Assembly: GCF_002234675.1 (NCBI RefSeq)
Contig: NC_019868.2
Span: 7,128,082 to 7,192,081, forward strand
DNA from: Oryzias latipes
Taxonomy: Eukaryota > Chordata > Actinopteri > Beloniformes > Adrianichthyidae
Direction: 5' to 3'
Length of the DNA: 64,000 nt
Below are positions 34,859 through 48,700 of the stretch, piece after piece (positions within the stretch are counted from its first letter, which is position 1; each line of letters begins with the position of its first letter). Both the position numbers and the translations under genes were made by a program. The notes beneath the pieces were generated by a model. That model was not told the DNA's origin. It did not search any database and saw only the letters and a program-made list of their open reading frames with translations.

Positions 34859-35629
34859 GTTATATCGCTAGAGGAGACACGCCCGCTTGAGAAGCCTGGC
34901 CGACGGTGGGGGAGCGCGACGCCATCTTGGTGAGGTCGTCGGCGCCAACATGACAATGCTTTCTATTGCCTTAAGTGGCATCTAAGTAGCTTTTATATAA
35001 TATATGAATATATATTTATACATGTATAGATATATAATTTGTTGTTGTCAAATAATAGAAACAGCCTTAAATGCTCAAACCTTAATGAAAAATGCACACT
35101 TTCAGGACTTCTTTCAAATAAAGAAATTTTTACAAAGAATTTTTAAAAATAATTTCTAAACACTTGGTTTTAGACCTCTTTGACATGTAATTTAAATTAT
35201 TTAGAAAAGCCCAACAATAAGTCAATAATAATAGATAATAAATCAGTAGTAAGTCAATAAAAATAACAATAAATAACAAGTCTTAAATAATAATAATAAA
35301 TAAATAAATGATGAGTCAACAAAAAGTCCAAAAGTTAACAATAGATTTACCCTAAAAAAACAAACAAAAAAAAACAATAGATTAACCCTACTGATTCATG
35401 TGGGTGATCAGTTTGGTGTAACACAGATGGTATGGTGTCAGGTTTCAAGCGAACAGTTTGGCCAGTCTTATCAAAATCTGTTTCTACAAAATGTTCTGAA
35501 CATAGCCAGACTGGATTACTAGTTGGTAACCAAGGTGATGCATGCACTGTGGCAGTGACTTGACCTCACCAAGATGGCGGTGCTCTCCTCTCTTGAGGCA
35601 TCACGTGATGTCTCCTCTAGCGATATAAC
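34859..35629 (-). mobile_element. P-element-like, THAP-containing inverted-repeat element
   Basis: A 771-bp unit with 21-bp perfect terminal inverted repeats beginning GTTATATCGCTAGAGGAGAC. A second perfect 17-bp inverted pair lies inside: GCCATCTTGGTGAGGTC at 34921-34937 and its complement at 35562-35578. On the minus strand, 35547-35390 encodes the C-terminal half of a THAP domain: the [11 protein letters not shown] block, a hydrophobic/acidic FVETDF, then [12 protein letters not shown] in place of AVPTIF. The N-terminal Cys pair is absent, so the domain is incomplete. THAP plus terminal and subterminal inverted repeats points to a P-element derivative. I could not identify a clean target duplication. 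Confidence 0.7.
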
Positions 35630-36761
35630 TCATAGGAGAAAACGGTGTCCTCGGGAGGAGCTGGTGAATATTTTAACAGAGTTAAGATTTGGGTGTTTAA
35701 AACCAGTACAAAAGCTTATTTTAGAATAATTTTCAGCTCCTTTTTTTGCTGAAATCTAATTATCAGGGTTACAGCATAGCCTCTGATTTTTTTAAATAAT
35801 CGTACATTTAAAAATTTTGCTTATATATTTTTTGTTTCTCAAAAAAAAAGTGCATTATAGGAACATTTCACCAATTTAAATATGAGATATTTTCTCAAGT
35901 TTCTTTGCAATATTTACGGATATAGGACAAAAATGCAATATATATATATATATATACGTGGGAGTAAAAGGAAAAAAATAGAAAAATATGCGAATTTTAA
36001 AGTCGTATTCATATGATTAAAAAAAAACATTTTTTTATTTAATATATTACGTGACGAACTCGGGATGTTTCCTGTGTCACGAAGATGACCTTGTTGGTAC
36101 AGTCCAAACTAAATATCGCGTTATTAATTGATTTACCGTTAAAGCCGCACAAAACTTTTTAATTCACGCGAGAATACGTTTTCTATCCTGAATATGTCAG
36201 AGGTCACGTGGTATTGTGTTTGTACCGGACATTTATGGTGTCGTTCCCATCAATTTGGTCGCAAAATGAATACAGATTATGCTGAACAAATTTCATCGTA
36301 GAAAGGTATTTCAAGGAAAGACCCATCCAAGCGCATTTACTGGAAAATTGCGGTCATTTTGATGAGATGTCACGGGGCACTTGCTTGTTATTCATCGACG
36401 CTAACTATGTTGGCTAATATATAGCTAACTAGCTGTCCAGTGAAGTGGAGCTACAACTCTGTTTCTGTGAAGCTGCTGAGAAGTCGCCAGTTTTTTTTTG
36501 TTTTTGCCAGAAACAGTAGCTTGATTATTATGATAGTTTAGTTTATTATTAAGTAAAAGTTTCTTGAAATGAGAACGTCTGTGTGTTGTCGTGCTAACTT
36601 TTCTTTGACGCTGCGTGCCTGAGCTTGAGAGGATATTCGTCGGCGTTAATCTGGTGGCAGAGGGATAAATTGACAGCCGGACTGTTGTGACATTTTTTGT
36701 TTTGACAGTCTGTGCAGCGCGTTCCTGAGCTTCACCACCCGGTCCCGCTGCAGCGAGGATC

Positions 36762-39700
36762 ATGTACAGCCTGGCCCACAGACCATGGCACGTCTTCTGC
36801 AGAATCTCCCTGCAGCACCGATCCTCCCTGTCCCACCGGTCACCGAGGTTCCCGCAGCTGTGTTACGGTGAGCCAGCTCCTGTGTTGATCCTGTCCGGTA
36901 GCCCTGCCGCGTTAACATTTGCCGTGGCTCCCCGTGTTGGTTTGGCAGGTTGGCAGAGTGCTACTACTAGCATACACAGCTGGAGGCTTACCCCTCCAGA
37001 CTGCCGCGTGTCGTCGGCGGGACTGGGCAGGATCCAGCACTACTCTACCTCTGGTGACGGTAAAGATCCTCCAAAAGCACAATCAGCTGAAGCTCCTTCG
37101 GCAGACAAACCTCCATCTGGGGATTTGAAGGCTACACCAAGCTCATCATCAGGTACGTGACACGTTCCTGAGCTCTGTGACAGACATGGTCCTCAAAATA
37201 CTTCTTAACTGTGCATAGAGAAAATTAAAATAAAATAGTATTTATGAGTATTTCTTTATTCAAATCATTGTGAATCAGGAGCGGACGAAAAAATGCAGTT
37301 TGAAAGATCTTGTAAGTGTGACATAGGTCCTACAACAGTAGGCCAAAGGTTTCCTGCTTTATTCCATTCTGGAAATTAAATTAAAAATCTGAAAGTAACA
37401 GACAACAGGCAAAAAAAGTGTGTTTGGTTCCTTTTTGATTTGTTAATCGGTCGTTTTCTGACTGCTTTAATACTTACGTTTTGAGCATTAAGTTTGTTAT
37501 AAAACAGCAAACAACATATGTAATGAGTGGAATATGACTTGGAATGAATTAGTAATCCCTTAGTTACAGCAGAAAGTAACAAACTGCTGCAATAAAAAAT
37601 AGTTTCTACTATCAGTGTCTTCAATTTTTAGCTTTTATTGGCAAATTTCAAACTGGCACACGAGGGGAGCATCAACAAGAGACTGTCATGACAAATTCTT
37701 TGTTTTCTTTTATGGTTATGCACACAAACTAGGTTCTAAGTAGCATCACTGACCATTTTTCACAACAGATGCAGCGGCTGAAGGCCTGACTAAAACCGAG
37801 TCCATTCAAGTGAAAGGTAGACTCTGAATTTCTGCTCCTCTTACATTAAATATCAGTTTGATTGTCTTTGGTAAACGTTTATGACAAATGTTTTTTTTCA
37901 GTTCGAGCTGTCTTGAAGAAACGGGAATATGGACCCAAATACACCCAGAACAACTTCATCACAGCTGTCAGAGCCATGAACGAGTTCTGCCTCAAACCCA
38001 GGTGAACTTCAATGCTTTAGGCTGAAACCACAGCTCACATTCCTCTGCTTGATTGTTAGCATGCTGTTGTCATTAGCTAACACGGGGCAGCCTGCTTCTC
38101 TAAACACCCCCCTCTTCATCTTCTCAGCGACTTGGTGCAGCTCCGGAAGATCCGGAGGCGCAGCCCCCATGACGACACGGAGGCTTTCACCGTGTTCCTG
38201 CGCTCAGATGTGGAGGCCAAGTCCGTGTCAAACATTCTGTTTTAAACCCCAAGACATCTCTGTCTCCTTCAAACTACGTTGTATTTTCTGAAACCTAGTT
38301 GATGGAGTTGTTTTGTTTCTGTAACTCTCAGAGCACTAGACGTTTGGGGAAGCCACGAAGCTCTGGCTCGAGAGAGGAACCTCAGGAAGGAGGTGGAGCG
38401 AGAGTACCAAGAAAGTAGGTTTCTGGATCTGCTGTCGTTTCACACGTAGAACCAGAACGCCAGTTCACTTGAATGTGGAGAATGAACTGAAGGTTTGGAT
38501 CACCCAGAACCAGGGAGCTATTGCACAAAACGTAGAGGAAGATTAAGAAATTAAGTCAGGATTTTTGAGATCCTGGCTTTTCCAAAAAAGTTGATTCATC
38601 GTGATTATTCTAGGTATCGTGGAAATGTATTCTGTGTTGCCTATGTTATGATTAGAGGATATCTCCACTTAAGTAAACCCAAAAGCAGAGTAAATTGCGA
38701 TAAATTAGGTTACAATGGAGATTTATTCCATAAAAATAGTTCAGAGCAGGCTATGGTTCAGGACTGATCGATCTTAGGAACTTATTTTTTACTTAATCTT
38801 TTCTGCAATGTTATTTTGTATTAAATTACCAAAAATTCAATGTTTAGTTTTGTTTTTTTGTACACATCTCAAAAGCCTTTCTATTGGGAAAAAAACACCC
38901 ATTCAAATTAAACAACAGTTTTGCAGCTTAAATGCCTTTTGAAAAATCAAAAAATGTTTTTGGTTGGTACAAAAAAGAAAAAAGAAAAAAAAAAGGGCTG
39001 CATGGTGGCACAGTGGTTAGCACTCTTGCCTCACAGCAAGAAGGCCTCCAGTTCAAGTCCCGGCTGGGGGACATGAAAAACACAACATCAATGGGGGACC
39101 TTTCTGTGTGGAGTTTGCATGTTCTCCCCGTGCATGCGTGGGTTCTCTCCGGGATCTCCGGCTTCCTCCCACCATCCAAAAACATGCTTCATAGGTTGAT
39201 TGGCAATTCTAAATTGTCCATAGGTGTGAGTGTGAGAGTGAATGGATGTGTGATTGAGGATATTCTGCCCTGCGACAGACTGGAGACCTGTCCAGGGCAT
39301 CCCTTGCCTACGCCCAAGTGGCCGGGATAGGCTCTGGCAACCCCGTGACCCCGAAAGGGAATAAACGGAAAAGAAGATGAATGAATGGTACCAAAAAGTC
39401 ATTTTTTAAACAGAACCTCTGTGTTTGTGGTGCTGTTGTTTCTCCCTTTAATTCTTCTTAAAGCTAGAGGCTGCTCAGTGCAAACCAAATGTTTTTGGAG
39501 CAAAGGAAAATTATTTTTCCTGACACGACAACCGAGACATAGATGATGACTGTTACAAAAATACTCACTTTTTAGATCCATGAAATAAAAGTGTTGGAGT
39601 TTATGAAGCCTAACAGAAATGTGTCTTTAGCCATCTAAGTTAAAAAAAATCAAAAACAGAAATGTCATTTCTTTTGTTAATCTTCAAACATCTGCCCATC

Positions 39701-42700
39701 TTTATGTCTTACCGTGTCACATATTGAACTGTACGTCTGTAGGAACATGACTAAAAATTCTTTTGTAACGTCTTACACCACATTGTTGGTTCTGTGTTGC
39801 TCCTAACATCGATCCTGGCTGTGCAGTAGCGGTGGACACCATGTTTTCAATTGAAAAGAAAACTGGGTCTGGATTTTATTTTTAAACTAGCCCATGTTCA
39901 GGCCTACAGGGGACTTGTTGTAAAGAGGATCCTCTCTACACAAATAACAAACCAAGATGTCGTGTAACTAATGAACTTCAGGGAAGGCTTTTATTTTGTT
40001 GACTTTTTGCACTTGTACTGTGTGAATCACAGCCTTGACAAACAAACTCTGCCACAGTGGACTAAAGAGAGGGGACAAAACAAAAGAAAAAGGTTATTTT
40101 ACTTTGTAATTGTATGTTAATTTGTCATTGTGGACGTTTCTAATCCAGGATCCATCCAGTGATTTGAGGTGGAAGCAGCTTTTATTGTGAAGGCTTCAGT
40201 TTAGGTCCAGCTATCAAGCTGTTTTTGCTCTAATTAAGTGTTAAAAACTGAGACAAAACAGTAAAAGTTCTTCTTTCAGTTGTCATTTAAAAACTGTTGA
40301 GTTAGAAAAACCATAAAAAGCCGTTATCTACTTTAGTTTGTTCAGCCTCTAATCTTACTTTTTCATTTTTTTTGGTCTACAGATATTTTTCGAAACCAGC
40401 AGCTACTAAAGGAATACAAAGACTTTTGGGGAAACACTAAGGTGATTTTTTATTTTTTTTTTTTAAATATTATGAGTGTTTACTGTACGTGACATTTGAC
40501 CCCATTACAGAGGTCGTGACCTCTGAGGGACAACAGCAGTGATGCAGCCCCTTGTTTTGCTGTATAATGATGCTAGCTCTATCCCTGACAGGATACTCGA
40601 CTCTCTGCTGCCTCGTATTACTAGAGTTTTCATTCTGTCTTTGTGGGGGGAAAAAGAAACCATCTGCAGTTTTTATGTCCTGTGACCGTCCCCAACGACT
40701 GTAAATCCATCAGAATGTGAACAATCTGTGTGGAAACATACCTTTCTGCTCAACGTCCTCATGTCTCCATCTTTGGGTTTCAAAGCCACGATCAGGAAAG
40801 AGGACGACTTTTCTGCAAGGGCCAGGCAAGGTGGTGATGGTCGCCATCTGCATGTAAGTTTTCCCCATATCCTGATCCTCTGAACTGTTTTTGACTTTTT
40901 CTGAGCTTTTGTTTTTGCTGTCCTGTCACTCGGAGGAGAGGAACTCCAGTTCTGCTCACAGCATCGAAGCATCAGTCCGTAGTGTGGTTTGGTAATGCAA
41001 CAATCACAAAACAGGAGGAAGCCTTTGATTTTGGGAGAACTTTCAGAGCTTGTCTGGGGATCCGTGTTGTTTCTTCTGGTAGAAATCATTTTAAAGGCTT
41101 CAAACAGACAGAATATGCTCTAGAAGATTGTGGTTCATGGTGAAATAAAAAAAAAAATAGTTTAAGTTTGTACTAGAGCCTCATGTTAGTGACGGCATGT
41201 ACTCGTCTGTGCGATTTGCTGATCTCAGACCAGGCCAGATCAAAGAAACCAACTGACTTTAACCTTTAAAGCCGTCCATCAATAAATGTATTCACATGAA
41301 AAAAAAAGGCAGATTATTATTATTATTGTTATCAGGCCACTGACCGGTTTAATGCCTGTCCAAACAGGACAAAAGTTTGTCTTAAATAGTTTTTAGCCTC
41401 TGGTTTCTGAAAAGAAAAAAAGTTTTTTCAAATTAAAAAACGACTACAAGAAATTTATCTTAAAGAAAAATGAAAACATTGGTAGATTTTATTACAGACG
41501 AGGAAGTTTCAATGAAAGAAAGTTGTTAGTTTGTAGAAATTGTTTCTGATTTGTAAATAATTGACTAAAAGCAACATTACAGTTATTTTTTCATAGAACA
41601 CCAGCAGCTTTATTTTTCTCTAAAGTTGAAAGCTCTTCTTCAGTTTCCCAGCTGACGTTTTCTCCCCAAAGAAACTTTCCAAATGTAGTTTTTGTGTTTG
41701 GTTTTTATTCGCTTTTAAGCATCGAGTTACTAACTTAGCGGTCCGACCAGCTGCTTAAAGTCACGTGACGCGTCAAGGGAGACTGATGTGGTGACCAGAA
41801 TCTGGGAGTTTTCTAAAAAAAAAACCTCCTTCAGTATCAGAAAATAAACAAAACGGAAGTAATCAGAATTGGCGTGTGTATTTTTCTTTTCTGTCTGCGG
41901 CCCGGCACCAAGTGGTTGGGGAGCACTGCTCTACATCACACACACACAAGCCTTTTTTTTGTCCGCTTCTGATTCACAATTTAATTAAAGAACTACTCAG
42001 TAATGCAATTTTCAGCTCAACATTTTTTTGTGTATGTCAGAAAGATTCCATAAGAACATGTTAAAAACACTAAAAACACCATTTTCATTGGAATGGGTCC
42101 TAGAGGAAGGAGAGGAAGTGGGTCAATAAAAGCTTTTTTAACTTCTGGAGCTGTAAACTATTTTCTTGTTTTTTATATTGCAAGGATCCATAAAAATAAA
42201 TAAAAAACATTCCTAAAAGCAGCTCGAGTTGTTTGGAGACTCAGGAGGAGTTCAAACTCACAGGAGCTTCTCTGTAGGTGTGTGTGGTTTCACTCGGCAG
42301 AAGACGTTTTCCCCCTGATGCTGTGAGTCAGAGTGGGACCAACTCTGCAAGAGACTCCCACAAGATCAGAGGGGGACTGCCGTTTTTTTAATGAAGAGCC
42401 AAATGCTTCAGGCCCAGTTCCTCATGAGGTTTATTAGATTAGAGGACATTTGTGGTCACATGACCCACAAACTCAGACAAAAAGTTCAGATGTTAGAATT
42501 TACGCTGGAAGCATCAAGAGAAAAACCAGAATCATTGTAAACTGAGATTTAGGACCGCGTTTACTCTTTCTGCAATAATCTTACCTACACTTTCATTTAC
42601 TAATCTTGTTTTCAAGAAGGTCATCGGTTGAACCTTGTTGTGGAATAATAACTACTCTGTCTGTTGTTTGTGTTTGTTTTCAGCAACGGGCTGAACTTCT

Positions 42701-45700
42701 TCTTCAAGCTGCTGGCTTGGGTCTACACCGGCTCTGCAAGCATGTTTTCTGAGGCCATCCACTCTCTAGCCGACACCTGCAACCAGGCGCTGCTCGCCGT
42801 GGGAATAAGTCAGTCTGTGCGCAACCCGGACGCCGTGCACCCGTAAGCGTCTGTTGATAAAAGAAACCAAGTCGTTGTGTGTTAATAAACTCAGTGAAGA
42901 CGGGGAAATCCCAGTCCCTTTTTCTGCTTCAGGAAATTGGCTTTCTTGCAAAAATGAGACCTAAATAAGGGTACAAACCAGATTAGCTGCAGGACTTATT
43001 CTAAATTCAAAAGTTAAGCCATTTTTTTCTCATGTAAAGCCAAAAACATATTTGATGTATGAAATAACATCCGTAAATGTTTTAGCAGCACAACAGGCTA
43101 TAGTAACGATCTGGTTTAGTTGTGTGACTTACAGAATAGTTTGTGTTCTGCCTTCCCAGGTATGGCTTTTCCAACATGCGCTACATCGCCTCCCTCATCA
43201 GCGGGGTGGGCATTTTTATGATGGGGGCAGGCCTCTCCTGGTACCACGGCATCATGGGATTACTGCACCCAGAGCCCATGGAGTCCCTGTTGTGGGTGAG
43301 AGCGGCTCTTGATGGTTCTAGATGAGGTTTAAATGTAAAGGAATAAAGGGCCAACATTTGTTTTTTTTCCCCGTTGCAGGCTTATTGTATTTTGGCGGGC
43401 TCGCTGGTGTCTGAAGGAGGTGAGGGGGAGGGAGAGGAGCGCTTTGATGGAAGTCTGCTGGTCAAACTGACTCCTGTTTTTCCTCCTCAGCCACATTGCT
43501 AGTAGCTAGTAATGAGATCAAGAAGAGCGCCCGCCAGCAGGGGCTATCTTTCTATGAATACGGTATGTAGGCAGAAATCTATTCCAGTGCTCCCCAACCC
43601 CCAGGCCACCGACCGGTACCACTTTACGGGACAGTTGGTACCAGGCCACAAAGGAAAAGACAGATATTCTGACTCTGAAGGTAGTTTTATTTCGGAAAAC
43701 TACTGGATTCTCTCCACTGCATCCAACTCGTTCTTGACGCATATCAAAAATCCACGCACTGCTGTCTTAAAGCGGCTGCACCGACTGCTAAATTGTTACC
43801 CCCAAGCTAGCAACTTTTTATTCATTTTTCATTTGCAGAAAAGATCCAGTGATTCAACAGAAGAAGAGCTTTCGACTCAAAATAAAATAAAAAAAGAAAG
43901 AAAGCTGAATTTAACAGCCAAAAACCAGAAATTTACTCCAAATATGGATTTATGGTGACAGTTGTTCCCACAGACCATAATAACAATGCAGAACATTCAG
44001 GAACCGTCAAATGTTACAAGGATACTGCTATTGTTTAGAAAATACCAGTTTTAAAAACCATTTCTGTTTGTTGAATTTAACCATCACATCATAAAAGTCA
44101 GATGAGGTGAAAGTTTGTGTCTGATTTTTATTTTTTTGTATTTTTTTAAGCTTCCACTTAGACAGTTATGGGTTAAAATTTAAATCACATTTTAATGGTT
44201 GCTACAGTACGGAGCCCCTAAAGGGCCATGAAAAAAAATAAATTGAAGTACAAAAACAAAAATTTAAAGTAAAAATAAATAAATAAATAAACTAACTGAT
44301 TCGCACCCTGTCCCCCTGACAGCTGAGGTGTCTGTGTTGTCCATCTGTACATTTTATTTTTTATTTTTTTGTTATTAATAGGTGCGCACCCGTTTTGTTT
44401 CAATTATTTTTTTCTTCAATGACCCTTTAGGGGCTCCGTACTACAGAGTACTAATAGTTTAACACTGCTGCAGATATTTTACAATAATGAATATAAACTT
44501 TATCCTCATAAGTTTAGAGAAACTGGAAGGTAAAAAATCCCAACTTCCTCCTCGTCTAGGCCGGTCCGTTCATGACATTTAACCGGTCTGTGGCCTTAAA
44601 AAAGGTTTGGGGACCACGGCTGCTCTGCGTGTGTCGCATTATTCAGAATAAGTCCTCATTGTGGTTTGAAACAGTCTTTTTTGATTTATTTTGATTTATT
44701 TCAAGCATGGTAGTCAAAGCAATAAAGAAATTACACATATTGATCAAACTCATTACAGAAAGGTTGAAATGCACAGAATAAAAAGACAGAAAATAAGACA
44801 ATACAAAAAAGTCACTTAAATCACATTTGCTTAATTAAATATAGAGATTATTAACTAAAGTTAAGTAAAGTTTGATTTAATGCTTGAAAAGGAGTGGGAA
44901 GAAGCGATCTTAAATAATCCCACCCCTACTGAGTTCATTCATTTGATAGTTTTACAGTTTTTTTCTTTTCTTCATTCAGTGATGCAGAGTCGAGACCCCA
45001 GTACAAACGTGGTGCTGCTGGAGGACGCCGCTGCTGTGTTGGGGGTCATCATGGCTGCAGGCTGCATGGGACTCACCTCCCTCACAGGTGAGCCACGACA
45101 CCATCTGCCATCCTGACTGATGCCGGTGTTTGAGAAAGATAAATGACTTTAAATTAATCTTGTGATCCTCAGGCCTTTTCCAAAAAAATCTACTCAAATG
45201 ATTTTGTAGAGATGAGCAGAATGCTGTGATAGATCACAGGTTACCACATTTTTAGTCAATCTAAACTAAACTAAAGTTTTAGTTTTCTAATAAATAACCT
45301 TCATGCTCCCTTCATCTTAAAAATCCAGATTTTTTTCCCCAAAAAATTTAAATACAAGTGGAAGTATTTGTCATCAAGTTACAATTACAGGTTTGTTTGT
45401 TTTTGGTGTTTTACCATGTTCTCGTGGAGGACATATATAAAGAAAAGAAGACTCAAACTGAGTGTTTTTTATTCAAATTGTTACAAATCAAGAGAAAAAC
45501 AAAGAACTTCGTTTGAAAAAGCTTGAAAAAAATGCCGGGCCAAAAGTGTTCCCAGTGGTCTTTTAGTTATGGTTACAGCGTTTTTTTAACCCAAACCAAA
45601 AAACCTCTTTTCTAGGACATAGTTTCTGCAGGGCAGCAGGAGTTAAATTAGAAATTCACCTCTTAGTTGTTGGATGCACTGTTGGCACGAGCAACCCCTC

Positions 45701-48700
45701 CCCCACTTCCCGTCACCCTTGACTGAGCCATCCGTTTACACATTCTGCACAAGATTCACAAAAATTTGGATAAAGGAAAACTTATTTTAACCTTAATATT
45801 ATTTACATATGTCCTCCATCATCAGAAAAATGCCACAAGAAGATGTTAAAAACCCAGTTTTCACCATAGTGGGTCTTTAAGACGGGACCCTCAGGGGGAT
45901 GCGGGGCACCGTCTGCATTGACCTGTAACACTCTCACAAGTAGGATCAAAGATGGGTCCAAGCAGAGATCGGGGAATATTTTATTGGGCAGTTTGGCGAA
46001 TCAATTGTGTTTCTTGTAAATCAAACGATCTGGTTGGTTTTAGTTCTTCTGTACTGGTTGTGACTGAATGACAACCAAAAAACTGGGTTCCAGAGTGGGA
46101 GCAGCTGAGAACCCCTGACCTACTGTGCATTGAGGGCTACTGTCGGCTCGTCACCAGAGTTTGCTCCACTTTCAGGAAACCCCTTATACGACAGTCTGGG
46201 CTCTCTGGGCGTGGGCACTCTGCTGGGCGCCGTCTCCGCCTTCCTCATCTACACCAACACGGAGGCCCTGCTGGCACCCTCCATCCAGGCGGAGCATGTG
46301 CAGAAGCTCACAGAGTTTCTGGAGAACGACCCTGCTGTCAGGTTAGAGCAGTGTTTTTTCAACTAGTGTGCCGTGGGAAATTACCCTCATTAACTGATCT
46401 AAAAACATTTTCCATCTCCAGGATATCAGCTCTTTGTTCATCCAAACAGGCCCTGATAAAACACTGAGTAGTTAGGAATATGAAAGATCGTAAAATACTT
46501 TTTTCTTTGTGTTTATTTGATTCTATTAAAGACATTTTGATAAGAATGACGGTACCGTGATTTAGCCACAGCTTCAGCTGTTTTCTAAAAAGTCCCGCCC
46601 CTTTAACCGTCTCCACCAATCATTCTTGGAGGCTTAATCACACGTGCGATTGCAGAGGGACTGTACATCAATACAGACTATAGAGTTTCTCCTTTTTGAA
46701 TTTTTTGGATGTTGGTGTGCTGCGGGATTTTTGTCAAGGGTGAAATGCGCCTTGGCTCAAAAAAGGTTAAAAAACACAAAAAAGTGAGTCTGTACAGACA
46801 ATGACAACAAGAAGGGGTTCATCTATTTAAAAAGGGGGCCAAAAAGGAGAAATTGATTTCATTTCACACTTCTACCTAGGTCACTAAATTAATAAAGATG
46901 CTTACAGTTGTTTTATAAACAAAAATTGGAAAACATGTAAATAAATACACATTGAAACAGAAACATAACTCCTGTAGTCGTGGATTTAAATAAAACATGC
47001 TGTGAGTATAAATACTTCAACGGGATTATGTATAGAAATCATGGAGAACCCGTTTTAATGAGATATTGTTCTGTTTCTTCATCAAAGGTTTGTTGATTAA
47101 AAGCTGTCAACCTTATTTCTATCTGACTTAGTTTTTCTTCAAAGATCTGTGTCTGCTTCATTTTCAAGATCTGTTTTAGAAACGTGACCTTTAAACTTTG
47201 GGGGAAAAGGTGTCCGAAGTGCAGACAAGCTGCTCTTCTTTTGCTCCTAAGCGTGCTTTATTTGGCTGCAGGGCCATCCATGATGTGAAGGCCACAGACA
47301 TGGGGCTGAGTAAGGTGCGCTTCAAGGCGGAAGTGGACTTTGATGGCCGGGTGGTGACTCGCTCTTACCTGGAAAAACAAGACATTGACCAAATTCTTAA
47401 CGTAGGTTTTTTTTTCTTTGTTTCCATGAATCTTCTCCTGTTTAACCTCCTTGCACATGAAGGAAGTAGCATTAGACGGGGAAAAAACTTCAGCTTTAAT
47501 ACAACTTGTATATTTCTTTGACTAAAACATCTTGTGGTGGTGTTGTTTTTGTTTTTCTACAACATAAAAGGTTTGAATCCAGAGCCCTGAAGGCAGCTTT
47601 TGAAAGCTCTCCAGAAGGTTTTAGGGATAGTTGAGCTATTTAAGTATGGAACCCCAGAAGGGACATTGAAGGAAAAACAACCTAAATGGAAAAAAAAGAA
47701 TAACTGCTGTGCAACAGTTTTTATATCTACTTTGTTTGTTTTTTTAACGAAGATTTTTTTTCAATAAAATTTCTTACGATGTTTTTCTCGTTGATTTTTT
47801 TTTTTACGTAGATTTTGTTTTTTACGTAGATTTTGTTTTTGTTTTTACTTAGATTTTTTCTTTTCTTTAATGTCCCTTTAGGGGCTCCATATTTAAGAGT
47901 AAAGTTTTGCAGAAACTTCCCCACAGGAGAAGTATTGTAGTTTGTATGTTTCTCTCATGTCCCAATCCAATCGCGTGATCGGAAATCTGTCCCGATCACG
48001 CAGTTTCATATTCAATCAGAATTAGATGATGTCTCCCGATCAGGGTTCAGATGTTAATTATTATTTTGATCAACACTGTGGATTCCAAGTTAATCATTTC
48101 AAATAAATTCGCTAGTAGAAGTCTGCATATCATGAACAGATCACGACATTCGGCTCAAAAACTCTTTTGATAAACGTTTCAAACTGACAGCAAGTGTCTC
48201 TCTATTGGTTAGTCTCAATGAAGACAACAATCTTTAAAGACGTTTTTTTTTTTTTTAAATCAATAATGCCTCAAAAACAACCAAAACTAACAAAGAATTG
48301 CATTGATATGAGCTAGTTATGAAAACTCATCGTCATATTTATGCTACAACGATTTTAAAAGAAAATCATTCGTTTTTAAGAATTTTTAATGGAGATATGA
48401 ATCACATTTGATCAAAAATGTTCAATAGTTCTGAAGATCCTAAAGCTCCACTCACCAAACGTTCTTACATGACTAATTATCACCTATATTTTTAACTTTT
48501 ACTTGATCATTTAGTCTACTTCCCAGTAGTCCTTGTTTATTAAATGTGTTGATTTTTTTAAATGTGTGATAAAAGTATCGGATGGGGACCCGGTATCGGC
48601 AGATACTCCGAATCGGATCTGGATCGTCCTGATGCAGGTTTTTTATGTTTCTAAAAGACTTTCAACTATTTTTTCTGTCTCTGCAGGACATTCAGCAGGT

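Noticed and set aside
43512-43958. 148-codon plus-strand frame after slc30a9 exon 12
   Set aside because: It starts inside exon 12 in the wrong frame and runs into a hAT-like repeat; it has no recognisable domain.
47950-48640. Another clean hAT element around ATCGGATC-type repeats
   Set aside because: The CCAATCGCGTGATCGG and GGTATCGGCAGATACT segments look repeat-derived, but I could not find matched ends or a target duplication, so no element is called.
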